From: Marivita sp046592965
GTDB lineage: Bacteria > Pseudomonadota > Alphaproteobacteria > Rhodobacterales > Rhodobacteraceae
Direction of reading: 5' to 3'
Assembly: GCF_046592965.1 (NCBI RefSeq)
Contig: NZ_JBISBV010000001.1
Coordinates: forward strand, 186,001-250,000
DNA: 64,000 bases
Under the pieces are notes generated by a model. That model searched no databases and had not been told where the DNA came from. It was given only the letters and a program-made list of their open reading frames with translations. Below are positions 1-7,384 of this stretch, piece after piece; the first letter of the stretch is position 1; each line of letters begins with the position of its first letter. The translations under genes and the position numbers were made by a program.

Positions 1-29
1 AGGCGCAAGATATTGTGCGGACCGCGCAT
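1..29 (-). CDS. ubiB: UbiB-family protein, N-terminal fragment (runs off the window)
   Basis: Directly downstream of ubiE on the same strand an ATG opens a frame reading MRGPHNILR up to the window edge. The ubiE-ubiB order is standard in alphaproteobacteria, and Rhodobacteraceae UbiB proteins start with a similar short basic peptide. UbiB is an atypical kinase/ATPase required for ubiquinone synthesis. Only nine complete residues are visible, so the call rests on synteny. Confidence 0.5.
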
Positions 30-30
30 G

Positions 31-783
31 TCAGATCTTCCAGCCGGAGTGAAGACAGGCGATGCCCATGCTCAAATTGCGGTACTTCGCGTTCTCGAAT
101 CCCGCGCTGCGCACCATGCCCAGGAATGTTTCCTGATCGGGAAACTTGCGGATCGATTCGACCAGATATTGATAGCTGTCGCGATCGTTGGCGATGGCCT
201 TCCCCAACCGCGGAATGATGTTGAAGGAATAAAGATCGTAGACCGTCTGCATCATGTCGTTGGGGATCTGGCTGAATTCCAAGACCATCAAGCGCCCTCC
301 GGGTCGCAACACGCGAAACGCCTCGTTCAGCGCCTCTTGCGGGCGCGTGACGTTACGGATGCCGAAAGAAATGGTGTAGACGTCGAAGGTGTTGTCCTGA
401 AACGGCAGGTGCATCGCGTCGCCCACGACCCAGTCAAGGCTATCGTTCATTGCTGCGGCTTCTGCGCGTTTGCGGCCCTCGACAAGCATCGGCTCGGTCA
501 GGTCCAAAACGGTGGCGTGGCCGCGCCCGGCGCGTTTCAGATACCGGAACGAAATGTCACCCGTTCCCCCCGCGACGTCCAACAGCTTTTGCCCCGCACG
601 CGGTGCCAGCCAATCCATCATGGCGTCTTTCCACAACCGGTGGATACCAAGCGACATCGCGTCGTTCATCACATCGTATTTCGACGCGACAGAGCTGAAC
701 ACGCCCTGCACACGGCCCGCTTTTTCGCCTTCAGGCACATCCTGAAATCCGAAATGCGTGGTTGTTTTGATTTCGTCTGCCAT
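31..783 (-). CDS. ubiE: Ubiquinone/menaquinone C-methyltransferase UbiE
   Basis: This 250-residue class I SAM-dependent methyltransferase adds the C-methyl group to the benzoquinol ring in ubiquinone synthesis, at the cytoplasmic face of the inner membrane. The N-terminus carries the family hallmark FSSVASKYDVMNDAMSLGIH, followed by the SAM-binding loop DVAGGTGDIS near residue 69 and the later UbiE motif FGIRNV. Length is normal for the family. It is divergent from mutM across an 85-bp gap and is followed by a ubiB start only 1 bp beyond its stop, so a ubiE-ubiB operon is likely. Confidence 0.95.
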   Translation of the reverse strand: MADEIKTTTHFGFQDVPEGEKAGRVQGVFSSVASKYDVMNDAMSLGIHRLWKDAMMDWLAPRAGQKLLDVAGGTGDISFRYLKRAGRGHATVLDLTEPMLVEGRKRAEAAAMNDSLDWVVGDAMHLPFQDNTFDVYTISFGIRNVTRPQEALNEAFRVLRPGGRLMVLEFSQIPNDMMQTVYDLYSFNIIPRLGKAIANDRDSYQYLVESIRKFPDQETFLGMVRSAGFENAKYRNLSMGIACLHSGWKI

Positions 784-868
784 AAGCCTTGTCGTTTTGT
801 CTGCCAGACTTTCTTATAGAGCGCCCACACCGCGTTACAATGCGACGACACAAGTCAGGATAGCCCAA

Positions 869-1720
869 ATGCCCGAATTGCCAGAAGTTGAGACGGTTCG
901 ACGCGGCCTGGCCCCGGCGATGGAGGGCGCCGTGATTTCCAAGGCGGAGGTGAACCGCACGGATCTGCGCTGGCCGTTTCCGCAAAACATGGCAGAACGA
1001 CTTGCCGGTACGCGGGTTCTGTATCTGCGCCGTCGGTCGAAATACCTCCTTGCCGATCTCGACAGCGGCGAAACCGCGCTGATCCATCTTGGCATGTCGG
1101 GCAGGATGCTGGTGTCTGGCGATCCGCTGGGGCAATTCGTGCACGATCATCCTGCTGCGCAAAAGCATGACCATGTGGTATTGTACATGGACAACGGCGC
1201 ACGCATCACCTTCAACGATCCCCGCCGGTTCGGTGCGATGGACCTGTTCGCCACCAAAGAGGGCGACAGCCATCCGCTTTTGGCTTCCCTCGGGCCCGAA
1301 CCGCTTGGGAACCAGTTCGACGAAGATTACCTCGTCAACGCGCTGGCAAGGCGCAATACGCCGATGAAATCCGCCCTTCTGGATCAAAAGACCATCGCCG
1401 GTCTCGGCAACATCTATGTCTGCGAAGCGCTGTTTCGTGCCAGAATTCACCCGACGCGCCCGGCACGCCGCGTGTCGAAAGAGCGCATCTCGCGGCTTGT
1501 TCCGCTCATTCGCGACGTCCTGTCAGACGCAATCTCGGCAGGCGGTTCATCCTTGCGCGATTTCCGGCAAGCCGATGGTGAGCTTGGATATTTCCAGCAC
1601 AGCTTTGACGTGTACGGTCGCGAAGGAGACCCTTGCCGTACACCGGGTTGCCGATCATCCATACGACGGATCGTGCAGTCGGGGCGGTCGACTTTCTATT
1701 GCCCGACCTGTCAAAGATAG
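869..1720 (+). CDS. mutM: Formamidopyrimidine-DNA glycosylase
   Basis: MutM (Fpg) excises 8-oxoguanine and other oxidised purines and cleaves the AP site. The start is fixed because catalysis uses the N-terminal proline: the protein opens MPELPEVETVRRGL, with Pro2 and Glu3 in place. An in-frame upstream extension would bury that proline and is rejected. The conserved KYLL segment supplies the helper lysine near residue 60. The C-terminal zinc finger is complete, with cysteines in CRTPGCR and YCPTCQR. Length is 283 residues, typical of the family. It is divergent from ubiE, the arrangement usual in Rhodobacteraceae. Confidence 0.96.
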   Translation: MPELPEVETVRRGLAPAMEGAVISKAEVNRTDLRWPFPQNMAERLAGTRVLYLRRRSKYLLADLDSGETALIHLGMSGRMLVSGDPLGQFVHDHPAAQKHDHVVLYMDNGARITFNDPRRFGAMDLFATKEGDSHPLLASLGPEPLGNQFDEDYLVNALARRNTPMKSALLDQKTIAGLGNIYVCEALFRARIHPTRPARRVSKERISRLVPLIRDVLSDAISAGGSSLRDFRQADGELGYFQHSFDVYGREGDPCRTPGCRSSIRRIVQSGRSTFYCPTCQR

Positions 1721-1785
1721 CTTGAACGCAACGGATCACATGCGTAAGGCTGCACGCCACAGATCACCGAACGGAGCCCATTCCC

Positions 1786-2562
1786 ATGGCTTATGAGACG
1801 ATTATCGTCGAAATCGAAGATCACGTTGCCACTATCAAACTCAACCGGCCCGACGCGCTCAATGCGCTCAACAGCCAGTTGCTGGGTGAATTGGCAAGTG
1901 CGCTGGAAGATGCCGACAAGAACGAGAAGGTGCGCTGCATCATTCTCACCGGTTCCGCCAAGGCGTTCGCCGCTGGCGCGGACATCAAGGAGATGTCCGA
2001 GAAAAGCTTTGTCGAGATGTTTATGGCCGATTATTTCGGCACCAAGGCGATGGCGGTTGCACGGACCCGCAAACCGGTGATTGCCGCAGTGTCCGGCTAT
2101 GCGCTGGGCGGTGGTTGCGAACTTGCCATGATGTGCGATTTCATCATCGCGTCTGATACCGCAAAATTCGGGCAACCAGAGATAAACCTGGGCGTCGTTG
2201 CGGGCCTTGGCGGGACACAGCGTCTGACCCGGTTCGTTGGCAAATCCAAATCCATGGACATGCACCTCACGGGTCGCTTCATGGACGCCGAGGAAGCCGA
2301 ACGCGCCGGCCTTGTAAGTCGTGTGGTTCCGGCCAAATCCCTGATGGAAGAAGCGCAATCCGCAGCGGACAAGATCGCCGAGAAATCCATGCTGGCCATC
2401 TTTGCCGTCAAGGAAGCGGTCAATCGCGCCTATGAGACGACACTGGCGGAAGGCCTGTTGTCGGAGCGTCGGCTGTTCCATTCGCTTTTTGCGACCGAAG
2501 ACCAGAAAGAAGGCATGGAAGCCTTTCAGGAAAAACGCACACCGCAATTCCGCGACAGATAA
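1786..2562 (+). CDS. Enoyl-CoA hydratase (short chain)
   Basis: A 258-residue crotonase-fold enzyme that hydrates trans-2-enoyl-CoA to 3-hydroxyacyl-CoA in fatty-acid or amino-acid degradation. The oxyanion-hole region reads AFAAGADIKEM and SGYALGGGCELAM. Both catalytic glutamates are present, in GGGCELAM and in GQPEINLGV. The C-terminal KEAVNRAYE helix is typical. It follows mutM by 65 bp and precedes rpsT. That placement is conserved in roseobacters and says little about pathway, so the acyl-CoA preference cannot be read from sequence alone. Confidence 0.93.
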   Translation: MAYETIIVEIEDHVATIKLNRPDALNALNSQLLGELASALEDADKNEKVRCIILTGSAKAFAAGADIKEMSEKSFVEMFMADYFGTKAMAVARTRKPVIAAVSGYALGGGCELAMMCDFIIASDTAKFGQPEINLGVVAGLGGTQRLTRFVGKSKSMDMHLTGRFMDAEEAERAGLVSRVVPAKSLMEEAQSAADKIAEKSMLAIFAVKEAVNRAYETTLAEGLLSERRLFHSLFATEDQKEGMEAFQEKRTPQFRDR

Positions 2563-2591
2563 GCCCGAAAAGGGTCTTTCCATAATGAGCA

Positions 2592-2612
2592 ACCGGGGCT
2601 ATATGCCCCGGT
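2592..2612. terminator. Stem-loop after the enoyl-CoA hydratase gene
   Basis: A perfect 8-bp inverted repeat, ACCGGGGC / GCCCCGGT with a TATAT loop, lies 30 bp past the stop codon. No T-run follows, so it is a possible transcript 3' end or mRNA-stabilising hairpin rather than a textbook intrinsic terminator. Confidence 0.45.
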
Positions 2613-2716
2613 ACATGCGTGTGATGCCCGCTTAGGCAAGATCCGATCCGGTCGATGGTTCCGGGCGTGCTGTCACTATGCAACCCGATTTGAACAAACG
2701 AACCAGGATAGATCAC

Positions 2717-2980
2717 ATGGCCAATACGCCCCAAGCAAAGAAACGTGCAAAGCAAAACGCAAGTCGTTTCGCCATCAACAAAGCGCGCCGTTCGCGCATC
2801 CGTACATATCTCCGCAAGGTCGAAGAAGCGATCGCGTCCGGCGACAAGGATGCGGCAACCGCAGCCCTTCGCGCAGCGCAGCCAGAAATCATGCGTGGTG
2901 TGACCAAGGGCGTGTTTCACAAGAACACGGCATCGCGCAAAGTGTCTCGCCTGTCAGCGCGCGTCAAAGCGCTCGGCTAA
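2717..2980 (+). CDS. rpsT: 30S ribosomal protein S20
   Basis: S20 binds 16S rRNA early in small-subunit assembly. The 87-residue protein begins MANTPQAKKRAKQN, the classical S20 N-terminus, and is rich in Lys and Arg, ending KNTASRKVSRLSARVKALG. An in-frame upstream methionine exists, but the extra 13 residues are not part of the family, so the internal ATG is chosen. A strong terminator follows. rpsT immediately upstream of dnaA is the usual order in Rhodobacterales. Confidence 0.97.
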   Translation: MANTPQAKKRAKQNASRFAINKARRSRIRTYLRKVEEAIASGDKDAATAALRAAQPEIMRGVTKGVFHKNTASRKVSRLSARVKALG

Positions 2981-3039
2981 GCTTATCTGCGCGCCGGTCA
3001 GAGAATCGCCGGCTGTCCAAAATTCACCGGAAAATCAAG

Positions 3040-3069
3040 ACGCCGTTCCGTTTGGGGCGGCGTTTTTTT
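3040..3069 (+). terminator. Intrinsic terminator of rpsT
   Basis: A 10-bp stem (ACGCCGTTCC pairing with GGGGCGGCGT, two G-T pairs) closes a GTTT loop and runs directly into seven T residues. It lies 59 bp after rpsT and should isolate rpsT transcription from dnaA. Confidence 0.85.
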
Positions 3070-3493
3070 GCCGACTTGCGCCGTTTTGCATCGAAATGCG
3101 CGAGATTGTTCCGGTTTGAGATTCTTTTCTGACTTTGCGTGAGTCAACATCGAAGTTCAGTTGATGCAGCCGGATCCATACGGGTAATGTCTGTCTTGCG
3201 AGTCACATCGCATTGGGGGGACAGGCTCTGCCGGATCGAAATCACACTTCAAACTGCCAAGATTGAGGTCCGCACCACAGGTTGATTGAAAATCGACCGC
3301 CTAGTCCGAATTGACGTCAGGGAAGTACCGAACACCAGTTGCCGGTGTGCGATTCCTATTGTGTGCCAACTGCTCAGCTTGCGCTGAGCGGGTTGCGCGA
3401 CGTCTATCCCGGATGTGCCGCACGGGAGACAGAACATGTCTCTCTTTTTGGGGAATGACGCGCGAACAACGCGCTGACAGCGGGACACGTAAA
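3070..3493 (+). promoter_or_regulatory. dnaA upstream/leader region with two hairpins and two GANTC sites
   Basis: About 420 bp separate the rpsT terminator from dnaA, long for this dense region. Two GAGTC (GANTC, CcrM methyltransferase target) sites lie at 3141 and 3200. Two stem-loops occur close to the gene. One is GCTCAGC-TTGC-GCTGAGC at 3372-3389. The other is GAGACA-GAACA-TGTCTC at 3426-3442, followed by TCTTTTT and therefore terminator-like. No convincing DnaA-box cluster (TTATCCACA-like) was seen, so I do not call an origin. Methylation and leader attenuation of dnaA are inferences. Confidence 0.4.
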
Positions 3494-4867
3494 ATGACGG
3501 ACGATCAGTGGGGCACAATTAGAGATGAACTTAGTAGGACCCTGGGAGAGAACAGCTTTCAAAGCTGGATCGAGCCACTGACCTTTATCGAAACCGATGA
3601 CGGCATTGCCCGCTTCGGAGTTCCCACGAACTTCCTCGGAAATTATGTCTCGCAAAACTATGGCGATGTGCTGCTGTCAAAAATTGCGCGCTCGAACCCG
3701 TCGGTCAGACGCATCGTGTTCGAAGTTGCTCCCGCAACCCGGCACCAGCCGCCCCGGGACACGTCTGCAAAATCAAATGCCGTTGCCTCTCCTGCCGTCA
3801 ACACCGCGCCGTCGCCGTCCGATACTCTTACCGGTTCTCCGCTCGACAAGCGCTTCACCTTTGACAATTTCGTCGTCGGAAAGCCCAACGAGCTGGCCCA
3901 TGCCGCGGCCAAGCGCGTGGCCGAAGGGGGCCCTGTCACCTTCAATCCGCTGTTTCTTTACGGCGGTGTCGGACTTGGTAAAACGCACCTCATGCACGCC
4001 ATCGCCTGGGAGCTGCGCACCCGGCAGCCGCATCTCAATGTGCTGAACCTCTCTGCCGAGCAATTCATGTATCGTTTCGTGCAGGCGCTGCGCGACCGCA
4101 AGATGATGGATTTCAAGGAATTGTTCCGCTCGGTCGACGTGCTGATGGTCGACGACGTTCAGTTTATCGCTGGCAAGGACAGCACGCAGGAAGAGTTTTT
4201 TCACACCTTCAATGCGCTGGTGGACCAGCAAAAACAGATCATTATCTCAGCCGACCGGGCACCCGACGAGATCAAGGACTTAGAGAACCGCATTCGCTCT
4301 CGCCTTCAAAGCGGCCTCGTTGTCGATCTGCACCCGACGGATTACGAGCTGCGACTGGGCATCCTGCAATCCAAGACAGAGACCTACAGCCAGATGTATC
4401 CGGGCCTCGAAGTGGGGGCAGGCATTCTCGAATTCCTGGCCGCCCGCATTGTCAGCAATGTGCGTATCCTCGAAGGCGCGCTGACGCGGCTGTTCGCTTT
4501 TGCGTCGCTGGTCGGCAAACCCATCACGATGGACCTGACACAGGAATGCCTGACCGACATCCTGCGCCAATCCGAGCGCAAGGTCTCGATCGAGGAAATT
4601 CAGCGCAAGGTCGCCGATCACTATTTGATCCGCCACTCCGATCTTGTCGGCCCTAAACGTGTGCGCACCTTCGCGCGGCCGCGCCAGATCGCGATGTACC
4701 TGTGCAAGCAACTGACCACGCGGTCCCTGCCCGAGATCGGACGCCATTTCGGCGGGCGCGACCACACCACCGTGATGCACGGGGTGCGCAGGATCGAAGA
4801 ACTGCGCAAACAGGACGCGCAGATCGCCGAGGACGTGGAGTTATTGCGCAGATCTCTCGAAGCCTGA
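3494..4867 (+). CDS. dnaA: Chromosomal replication initiator protein DnaA
   Basis: DnaA is the AAA+ initiator that melts the replication origin. The 457-residue protein has domain I (MTDDQWGTIRDELSR...), a Ser/Pro/Thr-rich domain II linker at about residues 85-115, an AAA+ core with Walker A GGVGLGKT at 157-164 and Walker B LMVDD at 217-221, and a C-terminal DNA-binding domain with the signature GGRDHTTVMHG. An in-frame extension of 61 residues exists upstream. The ATG chosen matches the usual roseobacter DnaA N-terminus, though its ribosome-binding site is weak. dnaN follows after 157 bp. Confidence 0.97.
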   Translation: MTDDQWGTIRDELSRTLGENSFQSWIEPLTFIETDDGIARFGVPTNFLGNYVSQNYGDVLLSKIARSNPSVRRIVFEVAPATRHQPPRDTSAKSNAVASPAVNTAPSPSDTLTGSPLDKRFTFDNFVVGKPNELAHAAAKRVAEGGPVTFNPLFLYGGVGLGKTHLMHAIAWELRTRQPHLNVLNLSAEQFMYRFVQALRDRKMMDFKELFRSVDVLMVDDVQFIAGKDSTQEEFFHTFNALVDQQKQIIISADRAPDEIKDLENRIRSRLQSGLVVDLHPTDYELRLGILQSKTETYSQMYPGLEVGAGILEFLAARIVSNVRILEGALTRLFAFASLVGKPITMDLTQECLTDILRQSERKVSIEEIQRKVADHYLIRHSDLVGPKRVRTFARPRQIAMYLCKQLTTRSLPEIGRHFGGRDHTTVMHGVRRIEELRKQDAQIAEDVELLRRSLEA

Positions 4868-5024
4868 CTCCCGCAAGGCGCAAATCGGCATCACGGCAGG
4901 ACTTACTGCACGGCTTGCCCTTGACCCCGCCTTCAATCCGGCCAAAAAATCGCACGACGATAGGGGATGGATCGCATCCCGAATGACGAATACTGTCGGC
5001 CTCCGGCCGAGCGGAGGATATGGC

Positions 5025-6143
5025 ATGAAATTCAGCATGGAACGCGGCACGCTGCTCAAGGCGGTTTCGCAAGCGCAATCCGTTGTGGAGCGGCGCAACA
5101 CCATCCCGATCCTCGCCAATGTCCTGATCGAAGCCGAGGGCGACACGGTTCAGTTTCGCGCCACCGATCTCGATATAGAGGTTGTGGACCGTGCAATTGC
5201 GCAGGTTGAGCGCGCCGGGGCCACGACGGTGTCGGCCGTCACCCTGCACGAGATCGTGCGCAAATTGCCCGACGGCGCGCTGGTGTCGCTGTCCGAAGAC
5301 AGCGCATCTGGTCGCCTGACCGTCGAAGCGGGGCGGTCGAACTTCTCGCTAGCCACTTTGCCGAAGGAAGATTTTCCCGTCATGGCGTCGTCTGAATACA
5401 GCGCCAACTTCTCAGCACCAGCACCGGTTTTGCGCCGTTTGTTCGACAAATCCAAATTCGCCATTTCGACGGAGGAGACCCGTTATTACCTGAACGGTGT
5501 CTACATGCATGTCGCCGATGGCGAAGACGGCAAAGCCTTGCGCTGCGTAGCCACCGATGGCCACCGGCTGGCCCGGATCGACGCGCCGCTGCCTGATGGC
5601 GCGGCTGACATGCCCGGCGTGATCGTCCCGCGAAAAACCGTGGGCGAGATGCGCAAGCTTCTTGACGATGACGATATGCAAATCGCGGTCTCGGTATCGG
5701 AAACCAAGGTGCGCTTTGCCACACCCGACATCACGCTGACATCCAAGGTGATCGACGGCACATTCCCCGACTACACCCGCGTCATTCCTCAGGGCAACAC
5801 CCGCCGCCTCGAAGTCGACGCTGCCGAGTTTGCCAAGGCGGTAGACCGCGTGGCAACTGTGTCCTCCGAACGCTCGCGTGCGGTGAAACTGTCGCTCGAC
5901 GAAGATCGGCTGATCCTGTCGGTCAACGCGCCCGACAGCGGCGCGGCCGAGGAAGAGCTGGCCGTGGCCTACGGCGACGACAAGCTGGAGATCGGCTTTA
6001 ACGCCAAGTACCTGCTGGAAATCGCCAGCCAGGTGGATCGTGAAAACGCCGTTTTCATGTTCAATTCCGCTGGCGATCCCACACTGATGCGCGAAGGCAA
6101 CGACACTAGCGCCGTCTATGTCGTGATGCCGATGCGCGTTTAA
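5025..6143 (+). CDS. dnaN: DNA polymerase III beta clamp
   Basis: The 372-residue sliding clamp encircles DNA and tethers polymerase III and repair enzymes. It starts MKFSMERGTLLKAVSQAQ behind a good GGAGG ribosome-binding site. It contains the conserved domain-2 block CVATDGHRLAR and ends with the family C-terminus YVVMPMRV that contributes to the partner-binding pocket. The in-frame upstream start adds 14 residues not seen in the family. It lies between dnaA and recF as in most bacteria. Confidence 0.97.
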   Translation: MKFSMERGTLLKAVSQAQSVVERRNTIPILANVLIEAEGDTVQFRATDLDIEVVDRAIAQVERAGATTVSAVTLHEIVRKLPDGALVSLSEDSASGRLTVEAGRSNFSLATLPKEDFPVMASSEYSANFSAPAPVLRRLFDKSKFAISTEETRYYLNGVYMHVADGEDGKALRCVATDGHRLARIDAPLPDGAADMPGVIVPRKTVGEMRKLLDDDDMQIAVSVSETKVRFATPDITLTSKVIDGTFPDYTRVIPQGNTRRLEVDAAEFAKAVDRVATVSSERSRAVKLSLDEDRLILSVNAPDSGAAEEELAVAYGDDKLEIGFNAKYLLEIASQVDRENAVFMFNSAGDPTLMREGNDTSAVYVVMPMRV

Positions 6144-6167
6144 GCGGCCCTTGGCAAGGCCCGCGTT

Positions 6168-7277
6168 TTGCCGCTTCACATAAACCGCCTCACGCTGTCC
6201 CACTTCCGCTCGCATCTGTATGTGTCGCTGACGCCCGATCCGCGCCCTGTCGTGCTGTTCGGTCCCAATGGGGCGGGCAAAACCAATTTGATTGAAGCCG
6301 TGTCGCTGTTCTCTCCGGGGCGCGGGATGCGCCGTGCCTCTGCACAGGACATGACCCGCCGTCCAGAAGCGTTGGGCTGGAAGATTACCGGTGAAATCAC
6401 CACGCCCGAGGGTGATCAGGACATCGCGTTCCAGTCCGAATTGGGCCAGCCCCGTCAGGTCAGGATCAATGACAAACCAGCCCCGCAAACGCGATTGGGC
6501 GAGCTTGTGCGTATGTTGTGGCTACTGCCTTCTATGGACCGGCTGTGGATCGAAGGCGCGGAGGGGCGGCGCCGGTTTCTGGACCGCATGACGCTCAGCT
6601 TCTTTCCCGGTCACGGCGACGCGTCCCTGACCTACGAAAAAGCCATGCGCGAGCGCAACCGTCTGCTCAAGGAGCAGGTGCGCGATCCGCTTTGGTACAA
6701 GGCGCTTGAGGCGCAGATGGCTGTATCGGGCGCAGAGATCCACGCCAATCGGCAAAGCGCTCTGGCCCGCATTGCGCAAGCACAGGATCAAGCCAGTACA
6801 CGATTTCCCGCAGCCCAACTCGATCTGATCCAGACCGAGGGCGAGATGCCGGACGGCGAGGCCGATCTGCGTGCGGCGTTTCAGGAGAGCCGCTTTCGCG
6901 ATCTCGCCGCTGGTCGCACCCTTGTGGGGCCGCACCGCGCTGATCTTTACGGGGTGTTTGCCGCCAAAGGCGTTCCTGCTGCGGACAGTTCAACTGGTGA
7001 GCAGAAAGCGCTGCTGATCTCACTGGTCCTGTCCAACGCTCGTGCGCTGGTTGAGGATTTCGGCGCACCACCCATCGTTCTGCTGGACGAGGTGCCGGCC
7101 CATCTCGACGCAACCCGCCGCGCCGCGCTCTATGATGAAATCTGCGCCTTGGGCGCGCAAGCATGGATGACAGGCACAGGCGCGGAACTGTTCAGCGAAC
7201 TGGGCGAGCGCGCGCAGTATTTCGAGGTCACCGACACCGGAACCGGCACCGCCGTGACTCAGGTTGGCTCTCCCTGA
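6168..7277 (+). CDS. recF: DNA replication/repair ATPase RecF
   Basis: RecF is an SMC/ABC-type ATPase that loads RecA at gapped DNA together with RecO and RecR. The 369-residue protein starts at a TTG codon 24 bp after dnaN. It has the N-terminal LTLSHFRSH motif, Walker A GPNGAGKT at 32-39, a signature-like STGEQKALL motif near residue 270 and Walker B IVLLDEVPAHLD. No ATG lies near enough to keep the family N-terminus, which supports the TTG start. dnaN-recF-gyrB is the classical order. Confidence 0.94.
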   Translation: MPLHINRLTLSHFRSHLYVSLTPDPRPVVLFGPNGAGKTNLIEAVSLFSPGRGMRRASAQDMTRRPEALGWKITGEITTPEGDQDIAFQSELGQPRQVRINDKPAPQTRLGELVRMLWLLPSMDRLWIEGAEGRRRFLDRMTLSFFPGHGDASLTYEKAMRERNRLLKEQVRDPLWYKALEAQMAVSGAEIHANRQSALARIAQAQDQASTRFPAAQLDLIQTEGEMPDGEADLRAAFQESRFRDLAAGRTLVGPHRADLYGVFAAKGVPAADSSTGEQKALLISLVLSNARALVEDFGAPPIVLLDEVPAHLDATRRAALYDEICALGAQAWMTGTGAELFSELGERAQYFEVTDTGTGTAVTQVGSP

Positions 7278-7384
7278 CAATGCCTCCGCTCAACCATAGG
7301 GGCAACCGCTAAATCTTGTGTCAGCGGCGTGACAACCCTTTGGCTTTCGCGTATAAAACCGACAGAAAAAAAAAGGCGATATTC

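Noticed and set aside
3070..3493. Possible replication origin upstream of dnaA
   Set aside because: No cluster of TTATCCACA-like DnaA boxes or AT-rich unwinding element could be seen by eye; presence of dnaA alone does not define oriC in alphaproteobacteria.
5412..6488. 358-codon open frame on the minus strand
   Set aside because: Antisense to dnaN and recF; shadow frame.
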